From CAZGOM01 sp964527265 (GTDB lineage: Bacteria; Planctomycetota; Phycisphaerae; Phycisphaerales; Phycisphaeraceae): a stretch of 64,000 nucleotides of DNA. The stretch is taken from positions 1-64,000 of the forward strand of contig CAZGOM010000005.1 in NCBI GenBank assembly GCA_964527265.1. Reading direction: 5' to 3'. The translations under genes and the position numbers were made by a program. This document shows, piece after piece, positions 1 through 8,725 of the stretch. The notes below the pieces were generated by a model. That model did not search any database. It worked only from the letters and a program-made list of their open reading frames with translations, and was not told the origin of the DNA. Each line of letters opens with the position of its first letter. Position 1 is the stretch's first letter.

Positions 1-187
1 ACCCCGCCTCCGCACCCGGCACCTTCAGCACGTCATTGATCAAGCGCGGCGTAAACCCCGAGCCCGCCCCCAGCATCGTGATCTTGATCGGCCTCAGAAT
101 CGTCCCCGGCAACCCCTTGGCCGCCGAATCCTGAGTGTGTGAAACATGTCCTTTTTCCTTTTCAACCTTCTCAGATACAACCGCCAT
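1..187 (-). CDS. Glycoside hydrolase family 4 protein, N-terminal fragment
   Basis: Only the first 62 residues are in the window; the gene continues past position 1. The start is the ATG at 187, with an AGGAG ribosome site seven bases upstream. After a charged leader of about 33 residues comes KITMLGAGSGFTPRLIND, the Rossmann NAD-binding entry of GH4 enzymes (alpha-galactosidase or alpha-glucosidase, MelA/LplD type). These cleave glycosides by NAD- and metal-dependent redox chemistry. It is divergent from an AraC-type regulator about 90 bp away, which probably controls it. The exact substrate cannot be read from this fragment. Confidence 0.8.
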   Translation of the reverse strand, partial: MAVVSEKVEKEKGHVSHTQDSAAKGLPGTILRPIKITMLGAGSGFTPRLINDVLKVPGAEAG

Positions 188-278
188 GGCATGCTCCTGT
201 TTGTCTTGAAAATGTGAGCGATTTGTGATACGGGCAATCATTATCCTCAGCTCATCCACCATCAATAAGGTCCATTAG

Positions 279-1118
279 TTGATAGTTGTTGTGCAAAAAG
301 TGATATTCGATTCCATGCGCCAAACTCCCTGGCATGTCTCCTCTTACTTCCGCCAGCAAACCATCTCCGCGCGCGGCCATTATTGGTACGACAACTTCAA
401 TCGCGACCCCGCCGGCCTGGCCGTCTTCCAATATGTCGAGTCAGGCCTTCTCACTTATGTTCAGAATGATGTGGAGCATCAAGCCGGCCCCGGCCAGGCG
501 GTTCTTTTTGCCTATGGTGAGGCCACCAGCTACGGCCTCAAACCCGGTCCACGCCCGGTTTACAAAACCACATTCCTGAATCTCGCCGGCGCCGGTCTCT
601 CGGCCCACTGGGAAATGATCCGTTCGCGCCACGGCTCGATCATCCGCCCAGACCGGCAGATCATCGGCGCCATGTACCGCCTCGTCGAAGACGCCATGCC
701 CGGCTCAGGTATTTCCCCCACCCAGCAGACCCGCTCCGTCCATGAATTCATACTTGATCTGGCAGACCATCTGGAAGGCCAGGCCACGGGCCGCGCTTCG
801 CCCGTGGGCCAAGCCGTGCGGTGGATTCTTTCGCGCCCAACTCAAGATTGGTCCTTAAAGGAATTGGCCGACCGATTCGGCTGCAGTCGTGAACATCTCA
901 TTCGTGTCTTTTCAGAAGAACAGGGCCAATCCCCTGGCCAATTCGTCGCGCAGGCCCGCCAGCGCAGAGCCCTGGCGCTTTTGTTGGAAACAGACCTTCC
1001 ATTAAAGGATGTCGCCGCGCAGTCGGGTTTTCGTTCGACGCACACGCTCGCCCGCCAGGTGGTGAAGGCCACCGGCCTTTCCCCAGAGGGCTACCGCGCC
1101 AGTCAGCGGTCGCGGTAG
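279..1118 (+). CDS. AraC family transcriptional regulator
   Basis: The product is about 280 residues. An N-terminal cupin-like sensor domain (about residues 20-160, with QYVESGLLTY and GPGQAVLFAYGE) is followed by a C-terminal double helix-turn-helix (about 180-275, with WSLKELADRFGCSREHLIRV and LKDVAAQSGFRSTHTLARQV). The TTG at 279 has AAGG eight bases upstream; GTG 291 and ATG 315 in the same frame are alternatives, so the first 12 residues are uncertain. Divergence from the GH4 gene suggests it senses a sugar or glycoside and regulates that gene; this is inferred from context. Confidence 0.88.
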   Translation: MIVVVQKVIFDSMRQTPWHVSSYFRQQTISARGHYWYDNFNRDPAGLAVFQYVESGLLTYVQNDVEHQAGPGQAVLFAYGEATSYGLKPGPRPVYKTTFLNLAGAGLSAHWEMIRSRHGSIIRPDRQIIGAMYRLVEDAMPGSGISPTQQTRSVHEFILDLADHLEGQATGRASPVGQAVRWILSRPTQDWSLKELADRFGCSREHLIRVFSEEQGQSPGQFVAQARQRRALALLLETDLPLKDVAAQSGFRSTHTLARQVVKATGLSPEGYRASQRSR

Positions 1119-1125
1119 GGGGTGT

Positions 1126-1614
1126 TCAATCCGGCTTCACATCCACAATCTCGGCCTTCAACGTCTTCAAATCCAGCAGCGCCACGGTGCATCGCCCAGT
1201 CAGCCATCCGCAGCACTCTCCGGGGTTGAGCATCAGCCTTCCATCCTTCACCTCATTGACGATGCTGTGCGTGTGCCCGGTGATCACCACATCCGCGCCT
1301 TCCATGTCCTTGGCGGTCAGCCAGTCAATAAAGTGATGCATCACGATTTTTCGTCCCGCCATCGTCACCGTCAGCGGCCCATCGACAATCTGCGGCAATG
1401 TCTTCTTAAGCCCTGCCTTTTCTCCATCGTTATTGCCGTAAATGCAGTACACAGGCGTATCTACGACGCTCATCGCAATCAGCTTCGCCGCAAACGGCGC
1501 CACATAATCCCCCGCATGCAAAATCGCCTCCACCTTGCGCTCTTTAAACAAAGCCACAGCATTTTTGAAGGCGGGCAGCCGGTCGTGGGTGTCTGAGATG
1601 ACGCCGATAAGCAT
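1126..1614 (-). CDS. YfcE/MJ0936-type metallophosphoesterase
   Basis: A 162-residue single-domain calcineurin-like phosphoesterase. Metal-binding motifs are visible in order: SDTHD (D8, H10), HAGDYV (D36), YGNND (N61), the MHH pair near residue 93, and GHTH (H114, H116). The length matches the YfcE/MJ0936 family, cytoplasmic phosphodiesterases whose physiological substrate is usually unknown. It converges with the AraC gene with only 7 bp between stop codons. A second, longer phosphoesterase of a related family lies at 30.05-30.82 kb. Confidence 0.92.
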   Translation of the reverse strand: MLIGVISDTHDRLPAFKNAVALFKERKVEAILHAGDYVAPFAAKLIAMSVVDTPVYCIYGNNDGEKAGLKKTLPQIVDGPLTVTMAGRKIVMHHFIDWLTAKDMEGADVVITGHTHSIVNEVKDGRLMLNPGECCGWLTGRCTVALLDLKTLKAEIVDVKPD

Positions 1615-1749
1615 GGCAGGATCCTTTTTTCAAATTCTATTTCAAACAAACCCCCGATTATGGCCTATACTAACGTGTCCGTTGGCTGGCCCGCCCATGT
1701 CTGTGCAGTCGGGTTGCCTGGTATCCGCATGGTTTAGCCGGAGTAACCC

Positions 1750-2319
1750 TTGCCCAAGCGTTTGCCGCATCAGGTTCGTATCGTTGACACCCAGACAGGC
1801 CTGGAGCTCGTTGAGTCCTGGAAGTCGGTCTGGGTTCGCATCGTTGGCGTCGGTGTACTCCTGGGCAGCTTGTGCGCATTGGCACTGATCATCTTCGGCA
1901 GCTTTGTCTGGGGTGGGGCGATTCTGGGCGGCATTCTCGTCATCGTTTATCCCATCATGGCTTACAACGCCAATTCCACTCGTGTTCATATCAACACCCG
2001 TTTTGTCGATATCAAGCACGGCCCAATCCTCTACCGCAAATCCCACGCCATCCCTTCCGGCGACGTCGCGGACATCATCAAAGTCCCCCGCAAGAAAACC
2101 GTCGACCTGGAAGTTCAGCTTCGTAACGGCCGCAAGGTCACCATGCTCATGGGCCTCGCCAACGACGACCGCACGGATTTCATCATCCGCCAGATCCGCC
2201 GCCATTTGAACTTGATCAAAGCAGCGCCTCTGCCGGTTCTTACCACGCCCAAGTTCGCCCATGGCCGCAGCGCTCACACCGTCGCTGGCGATCCCGCCAT
2301 CCGGCCGGAATACGCCTGA
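1750..2319 (+). CDS. Two-TM membrane protein, function unknown
   Basis: A 189-residue protein starting at TTG 1750, with GGAG six bases upstream; there is no ATG or GTG near the N-terminus. A basic leader is followed by a hydrophobic hairpin at about residues 29-72, and then a soluble beta-rich C-terminal half (RVHINTRFVDIKHGPILYR... DIIKVPRKKTVDLEVQLRNG). The layout resembles small PH-like membrane proteins, but I do not recognise a named family. It ends about 75 bp before anmK on the same strand. Coding is supported by the start signal and composition. Confidence 0.72.
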   Translation: MPKRLPHQVRIVDTQTGLELVESWKSVWVRIVGVGVLLGSLCALALIIFGSFVWGGAILGGILVIVYPIMAYNANSTRVHINTRFVDIKHGPILYRKSHAIPSGDVADIIKVPRKKTVDLEVQLRNGRKVTMLMGLANDDRTDFIIRQIRRHLNLIKAAPLPVLTTPKFAHGRSAHTVAGDPAIRPEYA

Positions 2320-2347
2320 TCAAACGATTTTTTACTGAAACGAGCCC

Positions 2348-2365
2348 TTTTACTACGTAGTAAAA
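2348..2365. promoter_or_regulatory. 18-bp perfect palindrome upstream of anmK
   Basis: TTTTACTACGTAGTAAAA is a perfect inverted repeat, 28 bp before the anmK start codon and 29 bp after the previous stop. It could be an operator for a dimeric regulator. As RNA it would form only a weak 7-bp stem with an ACGU loop, so a terminator is less likely. Confidence 0.5.
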
Positions 2366-2392
2366 TCGACTTTTTCATTGAAATCGCGATCT

Positions 2393-3547
2393 ATGACCCA
2401 CCCTCAAAAATCCTCCCGTCTCATCATCGGCTGCATGACCGGCACCAGCTTGGATGGCATTGACGCCGCCCTCATCGGCGTTCTCGGCTCCGGCCTGGAC
2501 ATGCATGTGCGTTACCTCGCCATGGTCAGCCGCCCGCTGGGTTCGGTCGCAGCCTTGCTGCGCTCGATGGCCGCAGGCAACGCCCACCCGCCCATCGACT
2601 TTCTCACCGCTGCGCGTGATCTGGGCAACATCCATGCTGACGCCGTGCAGGAACTTCTCACCTACACAGGCGCCCATCGCGCGGACTTTGTCGTCGCCCA
2701 CGGGCAAACCATCTGGCACGCGCCAAGCAATCGCGATGCGCACGGCAGGGGGGTCAGCTTTCAACTCTTTGACCCCTGGCCCGTCGTGGCCCGCTGCGGC
2801 CTTCCCGTCTGCTACGACCTGCGCCAGGCCGATCTTTCACGCCACGGGCAAGGTGCGCCCATTACGCCCATCGCGGACCTCATTCTTTACCGCGCGCTCC
2901 CACGGCCATCCCTCATCGTGAATCTCGGCGGCATCTGCAACGTCACTGTGCTTACGTCCAATACGCCCGATGGCGTTCAAGGCGGCGATATCGGCCCGTG
3001 CAACATCCTCCTCGACGGCTTGGTGCAACGACTTTTCCCCGGCACGCCATATGACAAAGATGGCCTCATCGCCCGCTCCGGCAAAGCCAGCGAGGCGTTC
3101 GTTCAAGCGGTTTTCGAGAACCCGTTCTTCGCCTCTGCTGGCCCTCAAAAACGGTCCACAGGCCGTGAGGATTTCACCGAAATCTGGGTTCAGTCCCTGA
3201 TCACGCGCTTCGCAGCTCAGGGGCTTTCGCACGCCGATCTGATCTCTTCCGGTGCGGAGTTCGTCGCCCGGATGATCGCCTCGCGCGCAAGGAACGACGG
3301 CGCACGCACGATTCTTCTGGCCGGTGGGGGGGCGAAAAACATCCATCTCGCCAACCGCATTGCAGCCCTGGCCCCACAAGCAAAAACCCTCACCAGCGAT
3401 GACGCGGGCATTCCTGTGGAAGCGCGGGAGGCGGCAGGTTTTGCCGTGCTCGGCGCGCTCAGCCAGGACGGCGTTCCCATCACGTTGCCGCAGGTGACGG
3501 GCGCGAAATCGCCCGCTGTCGCCGGCACCTGGGCCGGTCTGCGTTAA
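2393..3547 (+). CDS. anmK: Anhydro-N-acetylmuramic acid kinase
   Basis: 384 residues from the ATG at 2393. AnmK phosphorylates and opens 1,6-anhydro-MurNAc to MurNAc-6-phosphate, in cytoplasmic recycling of cell-wall peptidoglycan. The signature GCMTGTSLDGID is at residues 13-24. VVAHGQTIWHAP, LNPGDIGPCN-like (GGDIGPCNILLDGL) and the late AGGGAKNIHL nucleotide-site motif follow, and the length fits the family. A TTG at 2378 in the same frame is possible, but neither start has a clear ribosome site. It converges with the sulfatase with 7 bp between the stops. A muramic-acid recycling role fits a planctomycete with a peptidoglycan wall; ddl is also in this window. Confidence 0.95.
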   Translation: MTHPQKSSRLIIGCMTGTSLDGIDAALIGVLGSGLDMHVRYLAMVSRPLGSVAALLRSMAAGNAHPPIDFLTAARDLGNIHADAVQELLTYTGAHRADFVVAHGQTIWHAPSNRDAHGRGVSFQLFDPWPVVARCGLPVCYDLRQADLSRHGQGAPITPIADLILYRALPRPSLIVNLGGICNVTVLTSNTPDGVQGGDIGPCNILLDGLVQRLFPGTPYDKDGLIARSGKASEAFVQAVFENPFFASAGPQKRSTGREDFTEIWVQSLITRFAAQGLSHADLISSGAEFVARMIASRARNDGARTILLAGGGAKNIHLANRIAALAPQAKTLTSDDAGIPVEAREAAGFAVLGALSQDGVPITLPQVTGAKSPAVAGTWAGLR

Positions 3548-3554
3548 ACCGGCT

Positions 3555-4916
3555 TCACGGCTGCACCAGTGGCGTTTCATGCCATGTTTTGGCATTCACA
3601 TCGTTGAACTTTGTGCCTGATGGTGGCGTGTAAGTCCCCGCCACCATGGGGTCTTTCGTCCGCGCCATCCACTCCGCCAGTCGCCCGCGCATTTCATGTA
3701 GAACGCCAGCCATGCGCGGATCACCGGCGATGTTGTGCCGTTCGTGCGCGTCGAACAACAGGTCAAAAAGCATCTCCTGTTCGCGGGGCTGATCCAGCCA
3801 GCCATTCTCCAGCAGATAGGTTTTGGAAAGCCCCTCATCCGTGTTAGGCAGCACCAGCTTCTCGCGGTGGTCATAGCGTTTGATGTACTTGTACCGGTCA
3901 GTCCTGACCGACCGCATCGGCTCATAGGCCGCGTGAAATGTCACCTCGCCAAACAGCACCTCATGCACGCGATCCACTTCGCCTTTCACCAGCGGCAGCA
4001 GACTTTTCCCTTCCGTCCACACCGGCGTCGTCACGCCTGCCGCTTCGCACACGGTCGGGTAAAGATCCATCAGAGACACCATGGCTTCCACCACTTTTCC
4101 GCCCGACAGCACGTTCCCCACGCCGTTTTTTGGCCCGCGTGCGACGAGGTAGACCGATAGCCCGTTGTCAGTCAGATTGCAGATGCCGCCGGGAAACTGG
4201 ATGCCGTGGTCGGCGAAGGCGAACACGAGTGTGTTTTGCGCCAGGCCGGTTTGCTCGAGTGTGTCGAGGATGGCGCCCCAGCAGTCATCCATCTCGCGTG
4301 CTGAGGCTTTGTAGGCCGCGAAATCCTGGCGTATCGCAGGCACGTCCGGCAGGGGGGCGGGAACATTGCAGTAGCGCGCATCCTCTGCCGGATGTTTTTC
4401 GGGATCGGCTTTTGGATAGGGGCGGTGAGCTTGGTTGAGCCCGACGGACATAAAAAACGGCACGTCGTTTTTCTCTGCGCCCTTGGCTTTCAAATACTCC
4501 ACCACCGCCGGCGTCAGCTGTTGCGCCTCCGCGCTGTTGTCACGTGTGATCACCCGCGTGTAGTCTGTCGATGGCGCCAGGGATGATTGATGTCCTGCCG
4601 TGTGTTCATTGCCCACCAGCACCGTTTCATATCCCGCTTTGCGCAGGTACGACCCCAGATGCCGCTCCGGATGGGCCAGGCCGAACCCGCGATGCGCCAA
4701 CCCCATCATTCCCGCCTCATGCGGACACTGCCCGGTCAGGAAAGCCGCGCGGCTTGGAGAGCACGTCGGGGCAGGGGCAAACGCATTGCGAAACAAAACG
4801 CCTTCGCGCGCCAGCCGCATCAAGTTCGGCGTGGGCACATCAAACCCATACGGCTGCACATACCGCCCGGTGTTGTGCGCATGCAGAAAAATCACATTCG
4901 GCTTCGCCTGGCTCAT
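3555..4916 (-). CDS. Sulfatase, N-sulfoglucosamine sulfohydrolase-like
   Basis: 453 residues from the ATG at 4916, with GGAG just upstream; a TTG 12 bases earlier is less likely. The CSPSR motif (C52-x-P-x-R56) is the formylglycine-modification signature of type I sulfatases. PNVIFLHAHNTGRYVQPYG, TPNLMRLAREGVLF and FAFADHG are typical of the S1_8/heparan N-sulfatase-like group common in planctomycetes. The usual DD pair of the first metal site is replaced by HN (AHNTG). No signal peptide is evident, so it may be cytoplasmic. It probably desulfates an algal or animal polysaccharide fragment. A matching anaerobic or FGE activator is not in the window. Confidence 0.9.
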   Translation of the reverse strand: MSQAKPNVIFLHAHNTGRYVQPYGFDVPTPNLMRLAREGVLFRNAFAPAPTCSPSRAAFLTGQCPHEAGMMGLAHRGFGLAHPERHLGSYLRKAGYETVLVGNEHTAGHQSSLAPSTDYTRVITRDNSAEAQQLTPAVVEYLKAKGAEKNDVPFFMSVGLNQAHRPYPKADPEKHPAEDARYCNVPAPLPDVPAIRQDFAAYKASAREMDDCWGAILDTLEQTGLAQNTLVFAFADHGIQFPGGICNLTDNGLSVYLVARGPKNGVGNVLSGGKVVEAMVSLMDLYPTVCEAAGVTTPVWTEGKSLLPLVKGEVDRVHEVLFGEVTFHAAYEPMRSVRTDRYKYIKRYDHREKLVLPNTDEGLSKTYLLENGWLDQPREQEMLFDLLFDAHERHNIAGDPRMAGVLHEMRGRLAEWMARTKDPMVAGTYTPPSGTKFNDVNAKTWHETPLVQP

Positions 4917-5008
4917 GGCTTTCTCCAAAAATCAATTCCGTCGCCATCATACTCAGGGTTAATCCAACATCTTCATATCTTAAAATTACCTCTTCCCTTC
5001 AAAACGCT

Positions 5009-5070
5009 GCTCTTATCCCCACCTTATCTGACCTTCGCGTCTTCGCGACTTCGCGGTAAAAATCCCCTTC
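5009..5070 (+). repeat. Dispersed CTTCGTGTCTT/GCGGTAAA repeat, copy 1
   Basis: An intergenic copy containing ACCTTATCTGACCTTCGCGT followed by CTTCGCG repeats and GCGGTAAAAATCCCC. Four more copies are in the window, at about 10951, 14010, 17806 (all plus) and 37150 (minus). The core is a run of CTTcGnG units seven to nine bases long. Confidence 0.8.
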
Positions 5071-5081
5071 TTGATTTCCAA

Positions 5082-5111
5082 CAAAAAACCGGCGGCCATC
5101 GGCCGCCGGTT
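5082..5111 (-). terminator. Intrinsic terminator of gltA
   Basis: An 11-bp perfect stem AACCGGCGGCC/GGCCGCCGGTT with the loop GAT. Read on the minus strand it is followed by TTTTTTGTT, 26 bases after the gltA stop codon. Confidence 0.93.
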
Positions 5112-5136
5112 CCTGAATTTCGAATGTCCAAAAAAC

Positions 5137-6420
5137 TCAGCGCTGGTCCATCGTCACGTAATCGCGGATCACATGGCCCGTGTACACCTGGCGCGGCCGG
5201 TAAATGCGTGACTTCTGGTCATGCATTTCCTTCCAGTTGGCGATCCAGCCCGGCATGCGGCCGATGGCGAACATCACCGTGAACATGTTCACCGGGATAC
5301 CCATTGCCCGCATGATGATGCCCGAATAGAAGTCCACGTTCGGGTACAGGTTGCGGTCCTTGAAGTAGCTGTCGTTCAGCGCGGCTTCTTCCAGCCGGCG
5401 GGCGATTTCAAGCAGCGGATCGTTCACCTTCAGCTTGGCCAGCACCTTGTCGCACGCGCCCTTGATGATTTTGGCGCGCGGGTCGTAGCTCTTGTACACC
5501 CGGTGGCCAAAGCCCATGAGCTTGATGCCTTCCTGCTTGGTCTTGACCTTGTTGACGTATTCCTTCACATCCATCTTGCTGTCGTGGATCAGTTGCAGCA
5601 TGTCCAGCACCGCCGCGTTGGCGCCGCCGTGCAGGGGGCCCCACAGCGCGCACACGCCGGCCGAGCAGCTTGCAAACAGGTTGGCACCCGAAGACGCCAC
5701 CATGCGCACTGTGCTGGTCGAGCAGTTTTGCTCGTGGTCGGCATGCAGGATGAAGATCTGGTTGAGCACCTTGGACAGTTCCGGGTCCATTTCCCATTCC
5801 TTGTAAGGAATGGAGAACATCATGTGCAGGAAGTTTGAGCAGTAGTCCAGGTGCGGCTTGGGATAGACGATGGGGCGGCCGATGGACGTCTTGAAAGACG
5901 CTGCCGCGATCGTCCGTACTTTGGACAAAAGGCGTGCCGCGGCGGAATCAAAATTCTCCAGCCCTTCTTGCGCCAGGATGTCAGGGTGGTAACACGAAAC
6001 CGCATTGATCATTGCGGAAAGGATCGCCATCGGGTGGCCGGTCGCAGGGAAGCCGTCGAAGTGGCGATACAAACCTTCGTGCAGCATTTCATGCTGAGTG
6101 AGCAGCGCGCTGAACTTCGCCAGTTGTTCCTTATTGGGCAGTTCGCCCCAGATCAGCAGGTAAGCCGTTTCGACGAAGGTCGACTTCTCAGCCAGTTGTT
6201 CGATGGGGATGCCGCGGTAGCGCAGGATGCCCTTTTCGCCGTCGATGTAGGTGATGGCGCTCTTGCATGAACCGGTGTTGCCATACCCATCGTCGAGGGT
6301 GATGTAACCGGTCTTGGCGCGCAGGTCTCCGATATCCAGTGCGTGCTCGTTTTCCGAGCCCACCAGGACTTTGACGTCAATAGGTTTATCGTTGATCAGA
6401 AGTTTGGCTGTGTCGGTCAT
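5137..6420 (-). CDS. gltA: Citrate synthase (type II)
   Basis: 427 residues, the normal length of bacterial hexameric citrate synthase, which condenses oxaloacetate and acetyl-CoA at the entry of the TCA cycle. The N-terminal beta domain (TGYITLDDGYGNTGSCKSAI), the active-site histidine regions LHADHEQNCSTSTVR and GFGHRVYK, and the catalytic aspartate in PNVDFYSG are all present. The gene is followed by a strong terminator. A separate TCA-cycle gene, icd, lies 12 kb away on the same strand. Both are transcribed away from the inferred origin near 33 kb. The 280 bp upstream hold no other gene. Confidence 0.97.
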   Translation of the reverse strand: MTDTAKLLINDKPIDVKVLVGSENEHALDIGDLRAKTGYITLDDGYGNTGSCKSAITYIDGEKGILRYRGIPIEQLAEKSTFVETAYLLIWGELPNKEQLAKFSALLTQHEMLHEGLYRHFDGFPATGHPMAILSAMINAVSCYHPDILAQEGLENFDSAAARLLSKVRTIAAASFKTSIGRPIVYPKPHLDYCSNFLHMMFSIPYKEWEMDPELSKVLNQIFILHADHEQNCSTSTVRMVASSGANLFASCSAGVCALWGPLHGGANAAVLDMLQLIHDSKMDVKEYVNKVKTKQEGIKLMGFGHRVYKSYDPRAKIIKGACDKVLAKLKVNDPLLEIARRLEEAALNDSYFKDRNLYPNVDFYSGIIMRAMGIPVNMFTVMFAIGRMPGWIANWKEMHDQKSRIYRPRQVYTGHVIRDYVTMDQR

Positions 6421-6700
6421 GGGTCGGTTCCCGCCAATTGGGCGCTCTGGGCTATGAAAATCAGGAGGAACATAGTGTAGGGCGATCTTGATTTTCGCGC
6501 TACTCCGGCCCTTGCATGCAACTGTTGCAGGCGATACGGCTAAAGATCCGGCAAAGCCGGGAACCTCAAGCCTTCATCCTTTGGGGCACGGCTGCCTCAG
6601 AATCCCCGAGATTTCACAATGGCACGGCCCCACAATAAAGATCGGGCCCGCCATACCACTCCATGAAACACTTTTTCAACCCCCAATCCACAACCCCCCG

Positions 6701-7516
6701 TTATCCCAACGGGATCACCTTTGCCAGCTTGTCTGCATACCCATCCGCCAGTCGCGCTTTGAGCTTCTCTTCCAGGTCAAAGCACTCCAGCATCCCCGCC
6801 ACCTTCCTGCCGATGCGCGCCAGTGCCGGCGCCTGCCGTTCCCATGGCAGATTCCCGTCAAACGGCATCAGATGTGAATCCGCACTTTTGTTGTTGTCAT
6901 GAATATGTAGATATCCGATCACATCCCGGCACGCATCCAGATGTTCCACCACATCCCCATTCATGTGCGAATGACCCACATCAAAGCACATCCTCAGCCA
7001 GGGGGAGTTCACTTCCCGCAGCAATCCCGCAAGCTGCACCGGGTCTTGCCCGATGTAATAGTTGGGCGGCAGATTCTCGATCAGGTACACCACCCGGTTG
7101 CGCTCACCCATCCGCGCCAGGTCCGCCAGCGACCGCCTCAGCGGATCCACCCGAATTTCGCGGTCATGCTCACTGATCGTTCCGTCCTGACAGATCGGTG
7201 CCGGGTGAACCACCACCATCGGGCCTCCCAACTCCATCGCCAGGATTCCCTCATTCTCATACACCTGCATCATTGAAAGCCGGTATCGGTCATAACCTGT
7301 TGAAATGTCGTACTCCGGCCCAAACACCCCATGGATCGAATCGCAAGGCAACCCTGAATCCTGCATGATCCGCCGCGCGTCCCCAGGCCGCGCAGGGTTC
7401 TGCGGGTTCCGGTAATACTGCGCCGTACGGCACCCCAATCGATAGTACACCGGCAATAAAGTCGGTGGATAAAAGTCGTTGAACCCAAACGCCGCAACCG
7501 TGGCAAGTGTTGGCAT
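6701..7516 (-). CDS. Sugar phosphate isomerase/epimerase-like TIM barrel
   Basis: 271 residues from the ATG at 7516 with AGGG upstream; the frame is open further upstream, but that part has no protein-like character. The sequence has the xylose-isomerase-like (AP endonuclease 2) fold. SIHGVFGPEYD, VVHPAP, YLIENLPPNYY, MCFDVGHSHMNGD and YLHIHDNN supply the Glu, Asp and His ligands of a divalent metal site at the barrel mouth. Such proteins isomerise or epimerise keto-sugars or inositol derivatives. The substrate is not predictable, and no sugar operon surrounds the gene. Confidence 0.85.
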   Translation of the reverse strand: MPTLATVAAFGFNDFYPPTLLPVYYRLGCRTAQYYRNPQNPARPGDARRIMQDSGLPCDSIHGVFGPEYDISTGYDRYRLSMMQVYENEGILAMELGGPMVVVHPAPICQDGTISEHDREIRVDPLRRSLADLARMGERNRVVYLIENLPPNYYIGQDPVQLAGLLREVNSPWLRMCFDVGHSHMNGDVVEHLDACRDVIGYLHIHDNNKSADSHLMPFDGNLPWERQAPALARIGRKVAGMLECFDLEEKLKARLADGYADKLAKVIPLG

Positions 7517-7754
7517 CAACCCGACCCTGACAAAAAAATAAAAACGCTTCGGCACGGGACACCCCGCGCCCTCTCTTCATAAAACAAGAAACCCACTTCA
7601 GACCAAATGAGTCTCTCTTCAACCAACAACAAGTATGAACACGTTTTTGACGAATGCAAGAATAACCACACCTAATGTCAACAAACCATCCTTTGTTCTT
7701 TTAGCCGGGTCCTCCACTCTGGACCCAAAACCCTTCTGGCTCTACCATCCCTCC

Positions 7755-8561
7755 ATGCAAGACCCCGCGCTTCCCGCCATTGACCTTTTTGAGCTTGCCG
7801 TGCCTTTCAGGGACGCTGTCTCCCTCACCGTCGGTTCCGCTGTTTCACGCCAAATCCTGGACATCGCTAAGTCTCGTTATCTCGACCACTTGATCGTCGT
7901 TGACGAAGCTGGACACCCCGTCGGTTTCATACCCACCAGCGCCCTCCAGCACGCTTTGGATGAGCCCGCTCCCTGGGTCGTCTGCATCCAGCTTGTTTTC
8001 AAACACACCCTCCATCGCCACATCACCCTCGACGCGTTGCTTGAAGCCTTTGAATCCCGCACCATCGCCGCCGTCATCTCGCATCCCCCGGAAGGCTCCG
8101 ACCGTTTCGTCACTTTCTCCGACTTGAACAAGCACCCCGTCCGCAGCGCCATGTATCCGCTCTTTGCCGAGCTTGAAGCCCACCTGGCCACCCTCATTGA
8201 GCGCCGCCATGAAGACCCCTGGCGCTGGATCGCCCACCTCGACCGTGATAAGCAGGCCCGCATCGTCGGCTATTGGGAGCTTTCCAAGCGTGACGGCGTC
8301 GACATCGGCCCCATTGCCGGCGCCACCCTCCATGAACTCCTCACCATCGTCCGCAAAGACTCCGCTCTCCGCGATTCCCTGGGCATCACCAATGGCAACA
8401 AATGGGATTCCCTCGCCCACTCCATCAACGAACTGCGAAACCTCGTCATGCACCCCGTCCGACCTATGTTCTCCAATCCCGATGACCTCGCCAAAACCCG
8501 GCAGAAACTCCTCAGCCTCTCCGCCCTGGTCGCCATCAGCAAATCCCTCGCCCGCTCGTGA
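7755..8561 (+). CDS. CBS-like protein with C-terminal HEPN-type motif
   Basis: 268 residues from the ATG at 7755. The frame is open from an ATG at 7635, but the 40 extra residues look non-coding and neither start has a ribosome site. The N-terminal half resembles a CBS pair (ILDIAKSRYLDHLIVVDEAGHPVGFIPTSALQ). The C-terminal half is alpha-helical and has LRNLVMHPVRP, which fits the R-x4-H signature of HEPN ribonuclease domains. HEPN domains occur in RNases and toxin or abortive-infection proteins. It lies 165 bp before a toxin-antitoxin pair. The HEPN call rests on one short motif and is tentative. Confidence 0.65.
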   Translation: MQDPALPAIDLFELAVPFRDAVSLTVGSAVSRQILDIAKSRYLDHLIVVDEAGHPVGFIPTSALQHALDEPAPWVVCIQLVFKHTLHRHITLDALLEAFESRTIAAVISHPPEGSDRFVTFSDLNKHPVRSAMYPLFAELEAHLATLIERRHEDPWRWIAHLDRDKQARIVGYWELSKRDGVDIGPIAGATLHELLTIVRKDSALRDSLGITNGNKWDSLAHSINELRNLVMHPVRPMFSNPDDLAKTRQKLLSLSALVAISKSLARS

Positions 8562-8673
8562 GTCCGATCAGATACTGTTTTGTCGAACGTGTTGACGCAA
8601 TTGTCGATATCAAAGATCTTGTTTCGGCTTTGAGTCGCGCGAAAAACGATAAAAGGATTTTTCGATTTTGTTA

Positions 8674-8711
8674 TCGACAAGGCGATGTGCCATGTTATAA
8701 TTTTTTATAAC
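8674..8711 (+). promoter_or_regulatory. Promoter and operator of the toxin-antitoxin pair
   Basis: TCGACA (5 of 6 to the -35 consensus) and a perfect TATAAT are 16 bp apart. The TATAAT lies inside the inverted repeat GTTATAA-TTTT-TTATAAC (8694-8711). A repressor bound there would block RNA polymerase, as expected for autoregulation by an antitoxin. The predicted start is about 18 bases before the toxin ATG. Confidence 0.75.
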
Positions 8712-8725
8712 TACTGGGGCGATGG

